Origin: Cercophora sp. LCS_1 | Taxonomy: Eukaryota; Ascomycota; Sordariomycetes; Sordariales; Lasiosphaeriaceae | Assembly: GCA_036250225.1 (NCBI GenBank) | Contig: JAPZLL010000034.1 | Coordinates: 167,423 to 231,422, forward strand | Reading direction: 5' to 3' | Length of the DNA stretch: 64,000 nt | In this document: piece after piece, positions 32,836 through 46,114 of the stretch | How the letters are laid out: every line of letters starts with the position of its first letter | Numbering within the stretch: the stretch's first letter is position 1 | The notes under the pieces: model-generated | What the model was told of the DNA's origin: nothing | Databases searched by the model: none | What the model saw: the letters and a program-made list of their open reading frames with translations, nothing else | Position numbers and translations under genes: made by a program

Positions 32836-34921
32836 ATGCCGATGTAAGTCAGACATTGAACTAGTTGCGCAGTCCCCAGTACCACGAGGCACGAGAACTG
32901 ATCGACTGTTGTGCTCCAGGCTCAAAGACCCCTCCACGAAATACAAGAGGTTCCCTCCTCTGAACCTCCCGGACCGCCAATGGCCGAACAAGACCATTGA
33001 CAAGGCGCCGAGATGGCTCGCCACAGACCTTCGCGACGGCAACCAGAGTCTGGTCGATCCCATGGTGCGTTCAGAGTCACAATTTCCGCGGCCAATTGGC
33101 CAATTGACTAACCTGGCTGCTTTCAGGACGGCGATCAAAAGTGGGAGTACTTCCAGATGCTGTGCGAGCTCGGCTACAAAGAGATCGAGGTGTCGTTCCC
33201 TTCCGCGTCGCAAACCGACTACGACTTCACGAGACGTCTGATCGAGACCCCCGGCGCTGTTCCTGACGATGTTTTCCTGCAAGTGCTTTCTCCCTGCAGA
33301 GAGGACCTGATCAAGCGCACAGTCGAGTCTGTCAAGGGGGCCAAGAAGGCGATCATCCACATCTACCTGGCCACCAGCGAGTGCTTCCGAAGGATCGTGT
33401 TCAACTTCTCCGAGGATGAGAGCGTTGAGCTGGCCAGCAGGTGTGCGGCTCTTGTGCGGTCGTTGACCAAGGACGACCCCTCTCAGGCAGGCACCGAGTG
33501 GGCTTTCGAGTTCAGCCCAGAGACTTTCTCCGATACCAGCCCTGAGTTTGTGGTTCGAGTTTGCGAGGCTGTCAAGAAGGCGTGGGAACCTACAGTCGAG
33601 AACCCGATCATCTTCAACCTCCCGGCAACCGTCGAGATGTCAACCCCCAATATCTACGCCGACCAGATCGAGTACTTCTGCCGCAACATCACCGAGCGTG
33701 AGAAGATCTGCGTTTCCCTGCACCCTCACAATGATCGCGGATGCGCCGTCGCGGCGGCCGAGTTGGCGCAGATGGCAGGAGCTGACAGAGTCGAGGGCTG
33801 CCTGTTTGGCAACGGCGAGCGGACAGGCAACGTGGATCTAGTGACACTGGCCCTGAACCTCTATACCCAAGGTGTCAGCCCCAATGTTGATTTCTCAGAT
33901 CTCGGCAAGGTTATCAAGGTTGTCGAGGCCTGCAACAAGATTGAGGTTCACCCTCGCGCCCCATATGGAGGTTCTCTGGTCGTCTGCGCCTTCAGCGGCT
34001 CTCATCAAGATGCGATCAAGAAGGGTTTCCAGCTGCGCGAAAAGGAGGGCAAGTCGTACGAGGAATACTGGCAGATCCCTTACCTGCCACTCGATCCAAA
34101 GGATATTGGCCGGGACTACCAAGCGGTCATCCGCGTCAACTCGCAGAGTGGAAAGGGCGGTGCTGCGTGGATCATCCAGCAACAGCTCTACTTGGACCTG
34201 CCGCGTGGCCTCCAAGTGGCTTTCTCCAAGGTTGTGCAGAAGCTTGCGGATGAGAAGAAGCGCGAACTCCTTCCCACCGAGATCACCGAGCTGTTCCAAC
34301 AAACGTACTTCCTCAGCAAGAACCCACGCTTCAACATTCTGGAGTACTCCATCATGCCTGACCGATCCCACTCCCCGACACCTCCCGAGCCCGGTAAGAC
34401 ACAGGATACCAAGAACCTCATGAGAGTCTTTGAGGGTGTCATCACCATTGATGGGACGGAGCACAAGCTTCGCGGCCGCGGCAATGGCCCGATTTCCAGC
34501 TTGGCCAATGCCCTCCGCACTGTTGGTATCGACCTTGACGTTCAGGATTATAAGGAGCACGCCGTCGGCCGTGGCCGCGAGGTGAAGGCTGCTACATATA
34601 TCGAGTGTATTGCTGCCGGGGCAGAGGAGAAGGTTTGGGGTGTGGGGATCCACGAGGATGTCGTCCAGAGCTCTTTGATCGCCCTTCTGAGCGCCGCTAG
34701 CAACGTGAGTGTGGCCCGCGTTGGTTATGTTCATTGTATAACAGGAACTGACGACTCTTTAGTTTGCCTTGAGCCGGCAGGGAAGCCCGAACATCGGTAA
34801 GCCGGTACCTCAGCGCTCTCTGAGCCAACACCTGGACCTCAACGGCTCAGCGGGTGTCAACGGTTCAGTCAAGGTGCCGGATATTATCCAGTCTTTGGAA
34901 GCAAAGGCCGATGAGATGTAA
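32836..34921 (+). CDS. LEU4: 2-isopropylmalate synthase
   Basis: Four exons: 32836-32843 (8 nt), 32920-33064, 33127-34704, 34763-34921; about 629 residues. The enzyme condenses acetyl-CoA with 2-ketoisovalerate, the committed step of leucine synthesis. The first signature LATDLRDGNQSLVDPM ends exon 2 and DGDQKW begins exon 3. The second, LHPHNDRGC with the metal-binding HxH, lies in exon 3, followed by GNGERTGNVDL. The C-terminal third (FEGVITIDGTEHKLRGRGNGPIS onward) is the leucine-sensing regulatory domain, so feedback inhibition is expected. The N-terminus MPMLKDPSTKYKRFPPLNLPDRQWP has no convincing mitochondrial presequence. The 8-nt first exon is supported by the conserved MPML start. 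A TGACTCA element lies upstream. Confidence 0.94.
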
Positions 34922-36947
34922 TTTTTAACAACATGAACTGCACGATGTGATGTTACATATGCATGGAACGTGGATGGGAAAAGTCTTTCTTTTTCGACAG
35001 ATCCCCCTTCTAGGGAGTATATCTCTGAGAGTGGTGCGGGAATCTTGTCACCGATCTGATTGCATCTTCAGGGGGTGGAGCACTGCACGAGAGGGGTTTA
35101 TCAACAAAATGAAAAGGGGAAGGGTTCAACTTTTCTTACATAGAACCAGCAGAGTTAGTTTATAGCGGAAGCAGGTAATTTATATTTCCACGGGGGAACA
35201 ACAAGTGCTAGATGGTGATTGCGCACTTGCAGGTGACGAGATGAGTCTACGGGTCAAGTTCCCGAACAAACGAGCAACGGAGCTGCGAAGCGTGTGTTTT
35301 CTCCCTCCATCGCATTTGCAAGGCAGAGGGTCAATGAACCCGAAGAGCGTTATAACGCTACATACTATCCTCGAGTACTTGGCGGTAATGGCTCATTCAG
35401 CACGTGTCAATGTTCCCGCAACCTCTCCACACCCGGCTTCGCTTGACCATGATGTCGATCGAAGCATAGGGCCTAGGGCTGGGCTGTGGGGTGTGGATGG
35501 GGCTCTTGTCGCAGACTTGTCGATGGCAATGTTGATGGCGAACTCCCGACAGCCACCGCGGAAGGGGGTATCTTGTTTCACGACATTGGTTGCACAGGGC
35601 ATGCTGACTTGGGGGAAGGCAATCGCGTAAGCCTTGCTTGACAAACCCACTCATGCTTCCTCCAAGATAGCCTGGACAATGCAAGCGGAGGAAAAACAGC
35701 AGACTGTATTCAAGGAGCAAAAGAAAGACCCGGACTTCTCCATGACCTCGAGGGGTATTGTTGACAGGCTTTGTGCTTCGTTGGTCTACACTTTTGTCAG
35801 GCCGGGCAATCCGCTTGCTCAAGCCTAGACCCCGCAAGCGGGTGAAGCCTGTGTGACGCAGCGCGGGGCAACTGGGAAGGGCGTTGGAATTTCATCAATG
35901 TAATTCGCACGAATTAATTAGTTTCCGCCTTGAGTCGGTCGCCCGCAGCGGTGATGATGATATCTGAAACGAGAAAACGACAAGATTTTAGTCCAAAAGA
36001 CCGTATTGGCATCGACAGGACATGTCGCGGGATTCGCCGTCAAGGCCTCCAGAATTGATGGTGTCATGGCTCAGGGGTCACCGTGGTTGCCCAGGAGCAA
36101 GACCGAACCGCAGTTTGGACCCTGTTTTAATTTCGTTTGGGAAGTCATATGAACTTTCTGTATGGCCGTTGAGCCCCCAGAAGGCAGAGCAGTGTTGGTT
36201 ACCAATGACACTGTGCGGGCCGGTGCGCGTTTGCGGCGCCCACTCGTCAACACAGTGCGACGAGCTAGAAGAACGAAGAAAGAAGTTCCAACGACGTGAC
36301 TGCCTTGTCGTTGTCGTCAACTCCTCATCACTTCCGCGTTCGCTTTTTACCACCCTTGCTTTCCTGACTGCAAACCGTAGACATTCCGCTCTGTTCCTTG
36401 GGGTTCTTACCTTGCCTCTGTTACCTGCGAGACCAACTCTCTGATTCAACGCGTTCTTTTTCCATCCGATTTGACAGCGGCACCACCCTGTCGGTTGCAG
36501 CTCGAGGTGCTTTGGCGCAAGGCAGCGGCAGCGGCAGCATTGGCGGGCATCCACCGGACTGGGACTGTGGCCACTGGTTGTTGACAGAAAAATTGAACGA
36601 GACAAATCCACAGCAAGCCCTCGGTCTAGGAAACTCGGCGCTTCCTAAGTTTCTGCATTGTCGGTGAACTGCGATTTTTTTTTCTTCCGCATCCTCCTCA
36701 ACTACCTATCCGCATACCAACTAAGACGCGTTTCCCCGCGTGTGCTCTGGTCTCGACGGGAAGCCTAAAACCCTGGTCCGATAAGCCACCTCTCGTGGAT
36801 CTTCGACCCCCCGCTCGTTCCACGCAAAACTAGTTGGACGAGAACAGACTTTCTCCTGCCAACTATTCTTCTCTTCTCTCCCACAACAAACCCCCTGCCT
36901 CGCCTCGAAGACTCGCTGTCGTCGAACTCGGCACCCAAGTCACAGTC
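34922..36947. other. Intergenic region, no supported gene
   Basis: A 2-kb spacer between LEU4 and importin-beta. A 141-codon frame at 35205-35630 has no domain or helix pattern and is not supported. The last ~250 bp are pyrimidine-rich (CTTCTCTTCTCTCCC), typical of the 5' leader of a strongly expressed fungal gene. Confidence 0.5.
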
Positions 36948-39900
36948 ATGGCAGCCGCACCGGACATCAACACTGTTCTCACCAACTCGCTGAGTGCAGG
37001 TCAGTACACCGCCCGCAATCCCGCTCCCACGTGAATCGCGTTGAGCCGTCTCCGCCGCGACGTTGTTGCTGACCATCTCGCAGACGCGAATTTGCGAAAT
37101 GCGGCGGAACAGCAGCTCACCCAGGCTGCTGAGGCAAACTTTGTACGTTTCTTCTTGCTAATTCTCTCCCCGCTGTACCTCTCTTCGCCGCCTCAAGCAC
37201 TGACGTGGTTCATCCTGTAGTCACAATATCTAGTCACACTCGTCCAAGAGTTGGCGAATGAAAATGCCCAGGGCCACATTCGCGCTGCCGCCGGTATTGC
37301 CCTGAAGAACGCGTTCACAGCCCGCGAGTTCGCGAGACAAGCTGCACTACAGGCGAAATGGGTTCAACAGACCGACCAAGATACTAAGAACCGGGTCAAG
37401 CAACTGGCACTCGAGACACTCTCCTCCAACAACACACAGGCAGGTCAGGCAACTGCCCAGGTTATTGCCTCGATCGCCTCGATCGAGCTTCCGCGGAACC
37501 AATGGCCCGATCTGATGCACGTCTTGGTAAAGAACGTCAGCGAAGGCGGCCCACACCAGAAGCAGGCGTCCTTGACGACAATTGGTTTTATTTGCGAAAG
37601 CCAGGACCAGGATCTCCGAGCCAGTTTGGTCAGCCATTCCAACGCCATCCTCACAGCTGTCGTCCAGGGTGCCCGAAAAGAAGAACCGAACCTCGAGGTG
37701 CGGCTTGCTGCCGTCACCGCTCTTGGTGACTCGTTGGAGTTCGTTGGCAGCAACTTTAAGAATGAAGGCGAGCGAAACTACATCATGCAGGTCATCTGCG
37801 AGGCCACCCAGGCCGACGATTCCCGCATTCAACAGGGGGCCTTTGGCTGCCTGAACAGAATCATGGCCCTCTATTATGAGAATATGCGGTTCTACATGGA
37901 GAAGGCCTTGTTTGGACTCACGATTTTGGGCATGAAGAGCCAGGACGAGGATGTCGCTAAGCTGGCCGTCGAATTCTGGAGCACCGTGTGCGAGGAGGAG
38001 ATTGGCATCGAGGACGACAACGCTCAGGTCGACAACTCTGAGCAGATGCGCCCATTCTACAACTTTGCTCGTGTCGCAACCAACGAGGTCGTCCCTGTGC
38101 TTCTTAGTCTCCTCACCAAGCAAGACGAGGATGCCGCCGACGACGAGTACAACATTTCCCGTGCGGCCTACCAATGTCTCCAACTATATGCCCAGGCCGT
38201 TGGCGCTGCCGTTGTCCCTCCCGTCATCCAGTTTGTTGAATCAAACCTGCGGTCTGAGGATTGGCACCTGCGTGACGCTGCTGTTTCCGCGTTCGGTGCG
38301 ATCATGGATGGTCCCGACGAGAAGGTGCTGGGGCCCATTGTCAAGTCTGGGATGGGTCCTCTGATCGACATGATGAACGATGCTTCTCTGCACGTCAGGG
38401 ACTCAACAGCCTATGCCCTGGGTCGCATAACAGAGGCTTGCGGCGAGGCTATTGACCCTACCCAGCACCTGGACCCATTGATCCGCTCGCTCTTCCACGG
38501 CTTGATGACCAACCCCAAGATGGCGGCATCATGCTGCTGGGCGCTGATGAACTTGGCCGAACGTTTTGCCGGCGACGCGGGCGCGGACCAAAACCCCTTG
38601 ACCCCTCACTTCAACCAGAGCGTGACCAACCTTCTGGAAGTGACTGGTAAGCTGGACGGAGAGGCTGCTGTCCGGACTGCGGCGTACGAGGTTCTCAACA
38701 CTTTTGTGCAGGCCTCCGCGAACGAGAGTTTGCCCGCCATTGCCCAGCTCTCGGGTGTTGTGATTGAGCGTCTGGAAGGGACCATCCCGATGCAGACCCA
38801 AGTTGTTAGCGTCGAGGACCGCATCACGTTGGAGGACATGCAAACAAGCCTTTGCACCGTGCTCCAGGCCATCATCCAACGCGTTGACAAGGAGATTGCG
38901 CCGCAGGGCGATCGCATCATGCAGATTCTCCTCCAGATCCTCTCAACGGTGGGTGCCAAGTCAAGCGTTCCCGAGGGCGCGTTTGCTACAATCAGCAGCC
39001 TTTCGACCGCGATGGAGGAGGATTTCGCCAAGTACATGGACGCCTTTACCCCCTTCCTCTTCAACGCCTTGGCGAACCAAGAAGAGCCGAGTCTCTGCTC
39101 CATGGCTATTGGCCTGGTCAGCGATATCACACGATCAATGGGCGAGCGCAGCCAGCCGTACTGTGACAACTTTATGAACTATCTCCTCAACAACCTTCGG
39201 GTATGTATCTTGCCATCTATGTTATCTTTTGGACAAGCATCTAACTGAATCCTTTCTAGAGCACTACCCTTGCCAACCAATTCAAGCCTGCAATTCTCCA
39301 ATGCTTTGGTGATATTGCTGGCGCCATCGGCGGCCACTTCGAAACCTATCTCGTAGTCGTCGCCCAGGTCCTCCAGCAAGCCGCCACGGTTTCTGCCACT
39401 GCCGAGGGCTCGTACGAGATGTTCGACTACGTCATCTCCCTCCGGGAAGGTATCATGGACGCCTGGGGTGGTATTATCGGTGCCATGAAGTCAAGCGGCA
39501 AGAGTGAGTTGTCCCGACCAATCTTGTAGTTCCAAAGCTAATCCTTTCTCCCGCAGCCCAAGTTCTCCAGCAATACGTCACGCCCATCTTTGCGCTCCTT
39601 AACGCGATTGCGCATGATGCGAACCGCAGCGAGGCGCTGATGCGTGCCGCTATGGGTGTGATTGGGTAAGCTGCACTTTTGCGCGCGCCGGAGTTGTTTG
39701 ACTGACTTTTTTGTAGTGATCTCGCAGATGCCTATCCCCATGGCGAGCTGGTCGAGGCCTTCCGCCAAGACTGGCTTACAGCGCTCATCAAGGAGACCCG
39801 CACCAACCGCGAGTTCCAGGCCCGCACCATCGAGACGGCCCGGTGGGCACGCGAGCAAGTCAAGCGCCAGCTTGGCGGCACTCAGAACGTCATGTCATGA
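36948..39900 (+). CDS. KAP95: Importin beta-1 subunit (karyopherin-95 type)
   Basis: Six exons: 36948-36999, 37084-37142, 37221-39200, 39260-39503, 39557-39665, 39717-39900; about 875 residues, matching the family's ~860-880. The whole protein is HEAT repeats. The N-terminus (INTVLTNSLSADANLRNAAEQQL) and the GHIRAAAGIALKNAF segment are typical of the importin-beta N-terminal, Ran-binding region. Acidic patches such as EEIGIEDDN resemble the acidic loop. Importin-beta carries cargo, mostly through importin-alpha, across nuclear pores and is released by Ran-GTP. Introns cluster at both ends with one 1980-nt central exon. It ends with RQLGGTQNVMS. Confidence 0.96.
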
Positions 39901-41878
39901 TTCTGAGAACTCAAACGGCAGCGTCGCGGCGCTGTCAACTTCCGTACCAGCATACCACCCGAGCGTCCGCATCATCTCCATCCCCGACATCCTGCAGTCA
40001 CTTTGTGAAAGAAGCAACCCATCAGTTCCCGTATTTTCTTGCAGCAACACCCTTTACGGCACGGCACGACACCACGACACCGATTCCCGAATGCACAGAC
40101 GATGTGTATATAGACCCCGGCACCACTAATTGATCATCATACCCCTGGAAGACACTTCACCTTTTTTTTTTCTCGACACTACCCCAGTTACTCGCACTGT
40201 TTCCTATTTTGTTTTATGAGAATAAGTTGGGATGACGATAGAGGAATCATGTATTGTTCCATAATCCTAGATTTGGGAGTGGAGCAAGCAGCACCATCAT
40301 GTAGAAGGCGGAATGGAATACCACAAAAGGACGGCAGGAGATGGAGATCGGCGCGGGCGTAACTCTTGTTCAAGTGAACGGGTTATGGAGTTCGGGTGGG
40401 GTTCGGACAACCATCAACGCATGGTATTCTATATGTTGGGAGGGTTCACGGAGCACCCTTGTTGTATGGGAGTTGACAACCGACTAAGAGCTTGGGACGC
40501 CGACAGCATGTCGTGGTACCTAGGCGAAGCGGAGGCCAAACAGCAAACGCTGTGCACGCAGGTCTATGGGATTTGGCGGGGCCTCGATCAAGTGATTGAA
40601 AGTCATCGATGCCAATGTTACGTGGATCTAAAATAAATTACATCCCCTGATGTGATGGTTTCAATTGCGTGGGTGATGTGTAATGATATGATGGGCTCGG
40701 CCAGACTCAAGGCCCACACAACCGTTTTCGATGTCGAGCATGAACTGCCTACGACCCTCCACGAGACGGTTGAACCACTTGGAACCAGCCCGGAACTCGC
40801 TGCATTGCCGAGTGTGGGGGGCCAGCGCTTTCCACGGCCGGTCAACAATGGTGGCTCTCAAGTGGCCCTCTCAAGTGGCCGGTCGGATTCTGAGCCTTTG
40901 GACCTGGAGGTGATTGGGGATGGAGGAGTTGGAGGGGAGCAGAACTATGGCTTGCTCGCAGCTTCACACCTGACACTTGTCGACTCACCTCTCAATACGA
41001 AACTCCGCCCGTAGGAAATCTGAGCGGACGGCGCCGAGGAACTGGCAGCCTTCCCTCCATCTCAAGACGCACGACTTTTCAAGCTCATGGGCACGCTGGG
41101 CTGGGGGCCGGAGGGTCGTGTACGCAGTAGCTAGGACCGCTGAGCGAGCTTGAGTTGAACCCCGCGTTCTTGAGTCCCATTGTGTTGAACGGGCTCACCC
41201 GATTGGTGGGATCGAGTCCCAACACGGAAGCAAAAGAGGGGCAGAAGAGAATCGTGGTGGACGGGGAGAGAGCCGGTCGCATATTGGTCATTTCTTCTTG
41301 AAACAAGTGACCTACGGTTACCTGCCAACCTGGCCAGGGGAGAAGTGGGTGTCAACCGATGTGGGATGTGGGTAGGGTGAGCGACTTTGCGTAAACCTTG
41401 CGGTGCTCATCTCATTTGACATTGAAGATGCGGTTCGTCGGGGTTGGGCTTGAATTTCGCCATGCGCGGATGCCAGACTGTTCGTGGAGAAAAAGAAAAA
41501 ACGACGGCTGCAGGTTTGGCCCGACTTGCAGGAGGCGGACATGCGTGGAATGTGGAATGTGATCCGGGAGTTGGGATGGGACGAAAAGGAAGCTGATCGA
41601 ATCACTTTTATGCTCGTGGCTTGGGCTGTGATTTGTCTGTTTCCCCCGGGAACCTTCTCCTCTGCACCGGGGATTGGAATCCTACGGCCTTCCCTTTTTT
41701 TCTGTCGGGGTGATGGTGGTGGTGCAAGCCCGTTTTGGGGGATTTTTTTTTTTACTTGAAGAAACGGTTGCCGAGAAATGTCTCAGCCCCCGTCTGTAGG
41801 TTGCGGTTGAAGAACCACTGATTCCCCACTTGGGTGGCTTTTTTCGGTTTATCAAGAAGGGCTTCATACCCGACAAAC

Positions 41879-41924
<46 letters not shown>

Positions 41925-42268
41925 TTCGTTGCGCTTTTTGCCCGCCTGCCTTTCCGATTGCCGCGAGACGGGAGTTCGCCAACCCCGCCCACGCGACCGG
42001 CGGGCAGTCGCCCTCATTCCCACCCCTGGTCCCGGCCCCCCGCCGCGTTCTGCCTGCCAGCACCCGTCAAGAAAGGGAAAGGTTCGCAAAAAATTGCCCT
42101 GACGGCAAGCAAAACCCTCGCCCCACCCCTTCGCGAAGCCGCTGCGGCAACTGCGGCAGCGCACCTGAACCCAAGCTCGACTAAAACACGCGCTGCCCTG
42201 CACCCGTCCGCCAGAAACCCCGTCTCGCAATCCCGAGAGGAAGAAAACCAGTGAGGGTGTGAGGAAGT
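39901..42268. other. Intergenic region, no supported gene
   Basis: A 2.4-kb spacer between importin-beta and the zinc-cluster factor. Open frames are short and mixed. It includes a poly-T near 40162, a GA microsatellite at 41880-41922, and a GC-rich leader just before the next gene. I see no gene. Confidence 0.5.
41880..41922. repeat. GA dinucleotide microsatellite
   Basis: About 21 GA units with one interruption (AT near 41891), 350-390 bp before the transcription-factor start codon. GAGA tracts can affect promoter structure, but nothing here proves a role. Confidence 0.95.
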
Positions 42269-42363
42269 ATGGACACCGAGATGAATTCGCCGGCGACGCT
42301 GAGCTCGGACGCGAGCCCGGCGCCGCAGTTCAACGGGACCGGCGTTGGTGTTGGCGCTGTTTC

Positions 42364-42396
<33 letters not shown>

Positions 42397-45300
42397 GGGT
42401 GCCGCCCCCATCAAGCGGAGAGCTCCAATCGCCTGCCGGAGGTGAGTTTCGAAGCGGACCCCCCTCCAACTTCAAGAGGTTGCCGGACGGCAGGTCCAGT
42501 TTGTTTTGCCCTCATCGCTGCTCCCCTTTGCCGCCCCGTTGGAACTGATTGATCAGCTTTCTGATCATGGAAGTGTCCTGCTCCGATGATGACGGGTGCT
42601 GATTGACAATTGGTGTGATCGATGATGAGTAACCTCTGTGTCGAATAGGTGTCGGCGGATGCGAAGCAAATGCCTGCATGAAAAGGGCAAGACGCCATGC
42701 CAGGCATGTTTCGATGCTGGCATTGATGCTGAGGGCTGGTATGCTACCTTCCTTTTCCTTTGCTCGGTGTCTCGTAGCCTCCTCCTTGCCGGGACGGCAT
42801 TGTTGGCGTGCCTCTCCGTGTTAGCAGCGGCGAAGAAGACGACGGTGGTGATTACGGCGAGAATGCTGACTTGGAACGCGTCGTAAGCATCTTCCCGGTG
42901 CGCGGTCAGCCGGACCAGGACCGCGATTATCGCCATCCGAGGATAAGGGCCGAGAAGACCAGCAAGCGCGATCAGGCCAAGGTTCGTCGTGAGATTCTGG
43001 ATGCGCCCATCGTGCGGTCGCCGACCGCTCCGAGCGTGGTGGGCATCATGCCACGCTTGTCTGTCCCCAAAGCTGCCGATGACTGGGACTTGTTACCACC
43101 GCTGCCTGAGATCATCGATGCCGTCAACAAGTTTACCAGGCACTACTTCCAGCTGGGGTTCATCCACAGGCAATCCTTCCCGGAGACGCTACGGACAAAT
43201 CACCGGTCCGTCAGCGTGTTCTTCCTGCTCAGCTTGTTGAGCATTTCGGCAAGACTGACGCCGGCGTTGGTCGAGAGGTATGGGAGTGCGGTGAAGGCGG
43301 CGGAGACGTTTATGGAGCGCGCGTCACATGTTGCTTTGAGTGAGGTGTATAAGGAGCCAAGCGTGGAGCGGTGCCAGGCGTTTTATCTGCTGAGCATTGC
43401 CCAGCAAGGCAGTGGGATAAAGTACCACAGCTCTATCAATATGGGTATTTCCCTCCGGATAGCAACCTTCCTGCAGCTCCATCGGGAGGAGACGTATGAT
43501 CTGGTTAACCCGACCAAAGAGTCCATCATCGAGGCCGAGTCAGCCAGGCGGACATTGGTGAGTGCAGGCAGTATCGGAGCGAGATGAACTCTGCTGACAG
43601 TGATCAAGTGGATGTTGCACAGCCAAGATAATCTGCACTCGGGCGTCAAGTCACCAATATCATTGTCAGCTAGCGATATCACAACAAGACTACCGTGCAA
43701 CGAACAGGATTATGCTGACGCGGTGATACCCAAATCGAGGGCCGCGCTTGAAGACACGCCGCCAGCGATAGAAAATCCGCAGCTTACCAGCCTCCGAGAC
43801 AAGTCCCTTTTTGCCACCCTGATTCAGGCACATTACTACTGGGGAGCAATCTCCCGACGGGCTATCGCCCAGGACAAAAGCCCCCGACCTTGGGAGCCCC
43901 AGAGCGACTACTCAAAGATGGCAAGGCGGCTTGCCGACTGGGAGAGCCATCTACCGGGAGACCATCGGTGGAGCAACGTCTTGCTCAAGGGACACAAGCA
44001 GGAAGGCCAAGACTTGGTAAGCCAGAAGTCCCATTTTCCGTCTTCCCCGAGGCTAACTATCCGGCCAGGCGTATCTCGGTGTTACAATGATCACCCGACT
44101 CTGTAACATGGTCATCCGGAAAGCCTACTTGAACGAGTATGGATCTCCGCCCCTGTACCAGACTGCGGCCTGCCCGCTAACTCGGACTATTAGGATGATC
44201 AATGATGACAGGTCGGATCCCAACTTGACCAAGTTCTGGAACCAGATGTCAACAGATCTGTTCAATAATGTCCATGAGTTGTTCGACCAGATCAACACGC
44301 AGTGGAATGAACGGTCTGGGGAGGAAGGCATGGGAGGCCAAATGGCGGTAGGTGATGATGGCGACCGCTCTCTGGGTGCAAAAAGTTGACATTTGTGCCA
44401 AGGCCTTTATCATCTTTAGCTGTGGTTTCATGGCAGTGTATTTGACCAAACACCGCCGTAAGTTCACCGTTTTGAGGATCACGACAGGCGAGACCTCTGA
44501 CTTGTGTAGTTGCCGTCGAACGATCTGTCCAGCGCAATGCGAAGAATATCGTCCATCGTATCCTTCAAATCCTCTCGGAAAGCAAGGATATCTGGCCTCT
44601 CGCCGGTCGCTGGCACACTGTGCTGGAAAACTTTTATCGGTCTCGGCCGGGCACGGTACCTGAGGCTGAAGGTAGCATGGCCGACAGCGTAAGCCATCTT
44701 GACCCATCGCATGTAGCTATGAGACTAACCCTTCATAGCGGGAGCCCATTCCTCATGCCTTGCATCACTCGCCTGTCAGTCAGACGACTCCCCAGCTTAC
44801 AATCAAACCGCGTTCTCCGGGGGCGAAGAGCAACGGCGCCACCTGCCAATCGCCCAACACCCCGATGGCACCCGTTTCACGACCTCCTCGTCCCCCACAG
44901 CCAAAGCTACAGCCACAGCCATCGCCATCTCCTGCCAATTACATCGAACCGAGTCTTCGTGGAGCGCTCCCAGGTAACCTACCAGCAACCCAGCCTCCAA
45001 CGCCCGGCCATCAACCGGTTTCTACTCACGTACATGGCCAAGCTCAGGCCCAGGCCCAACCTCAACCCCAGCCACAAACACAGCCGCATGTCCAGATCCA
45101 GGTTATGGATACAAGGCAAGCGGCGGATGGTCTGAACCTTCTCATCTCGGCATTTGACGAGCAGCAAGTAGGGTCCATCCCGCAAGTTCCGCCTCAACAA
45201 TACGACCCGAACGTGTCACCACAGGGATATTACCCGCAACCAGGTCTGGCTGGAGACGATGGCTATGAGGCACAAATGGAATACTACATGACGGAAAGCG

Positions 45301-45410
45301 GGCCTGCCGTAAACTGGATGGCCCCTGGGATGGGAACCAATATTCCGCAAGCCATGGGCGGCATGCCGCTCTACGGCTATGCTGCGTTTGGAGGGGATAA
45401 CCAACAATAG
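42269..45410 (+). CDS. Zn2Cys6 fungal transcription factor with polyQ tract
   Basis: Eight exons: 42269-42441, 42649-42738, 42888-43557, 43609-44016, 44069-44347, 44403-44457, 44510-44688, 44739-45410; about 841 residues. The N-terminus has a run of ten Gln. The zinc cluster uses Cys 56, 59, 66, 75, 78 and 88. Two splice junctions fall in this region: one in Arg58 between the first two Cys, and one that creates Cys88 itself (TG|C). FPVRGQPDQDRDYRHPR and a Fungal_trans-type middle domain follow (PLPEIIDAVNKFTRHYFQLGFIH). The C-terminus is Gln/Pro-rich, a likely activation region. The protein looks like a conserved filamentous-fungal regulator, but I cannot name its target pathway. Confidence 0.87.
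42365..42394 (+). repeat. (CAG)10 trinucleotide repeat encoding polyglutamine
   Basis: Ten pure CAG codons inside exon 1 of the zinc-cluster factor, encoding residues 33-42, ahead of the DNA-binding domain. Pure repeats of this kind are usually length-polymorphic between strains. Confidence 0.95.
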
Positions 45411-46114
45411 ACTTTAAAGCGAGGAGTTGCTGGAGACGTTTCCCGCGTGCGCGAAACGCCCCTCGCGGGGTACAACATGCCGGGCTCTGGATAGGAATCT
45501 CGAATAGAAGGATACCAAGTGGATGGCCAACAAACGAGTCATGGCTGTTGGTGCTTGGGGTGGCCCTATGACTTTCCCAGCAGAATACCTGGGATAAATT
45601 CTCAAGGCTCTTGAGGTGGCGTTTGAAGCTTCTAGGTTATTGCGCGAGGGCCTTGGACAGTGTGTGTGTCCCTCATAAAGGTGTGCATCATAGAGTCCTA
45701 GAATAGTAGCCTTTTAATTCCGCCAGGGGCTGAGTTACAATGTTCACAAAGAGCAGCAATGCTAAAACTATGTCAAGTTTAAATATGTCATTCCCAGGGA
45801 ATCATGCGTTGTTATCCTTGGGGACAACCACTCTTTGCGTGAGCCCCTGAACAAGGGGGGGGGAGGTGGCTGTGATATTGCTATATCGGGGCACGGGATG
45901 TTCAATCCACAACGCGCTCGGCGCCGAGCTTGGCTCCCGCAGATTCCGTCATAGGCCGCATCTGGGCGGTTGGGTTCTTTTTTTCACAAACACTAATCAA
46001 GCCACCACCCCTCAAAGACAACCTCTTCGACAGCGACCTTCAAGACCTTACTCGAGAAATCCCTGACGCCCAGACCTGTGTCGGCTAGTAGAGACGGAGC
46101 AAGGCGTGGAAGAA
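45411..46114. other. Intergenic region, no supported gene
   Basis: A 704-bp spacer between the transcription factor and ISD11. The left part is AT-richer, as in a 3' UTR. A G run lies near 45856-45865. I see no gene. Confidence 0.5.
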
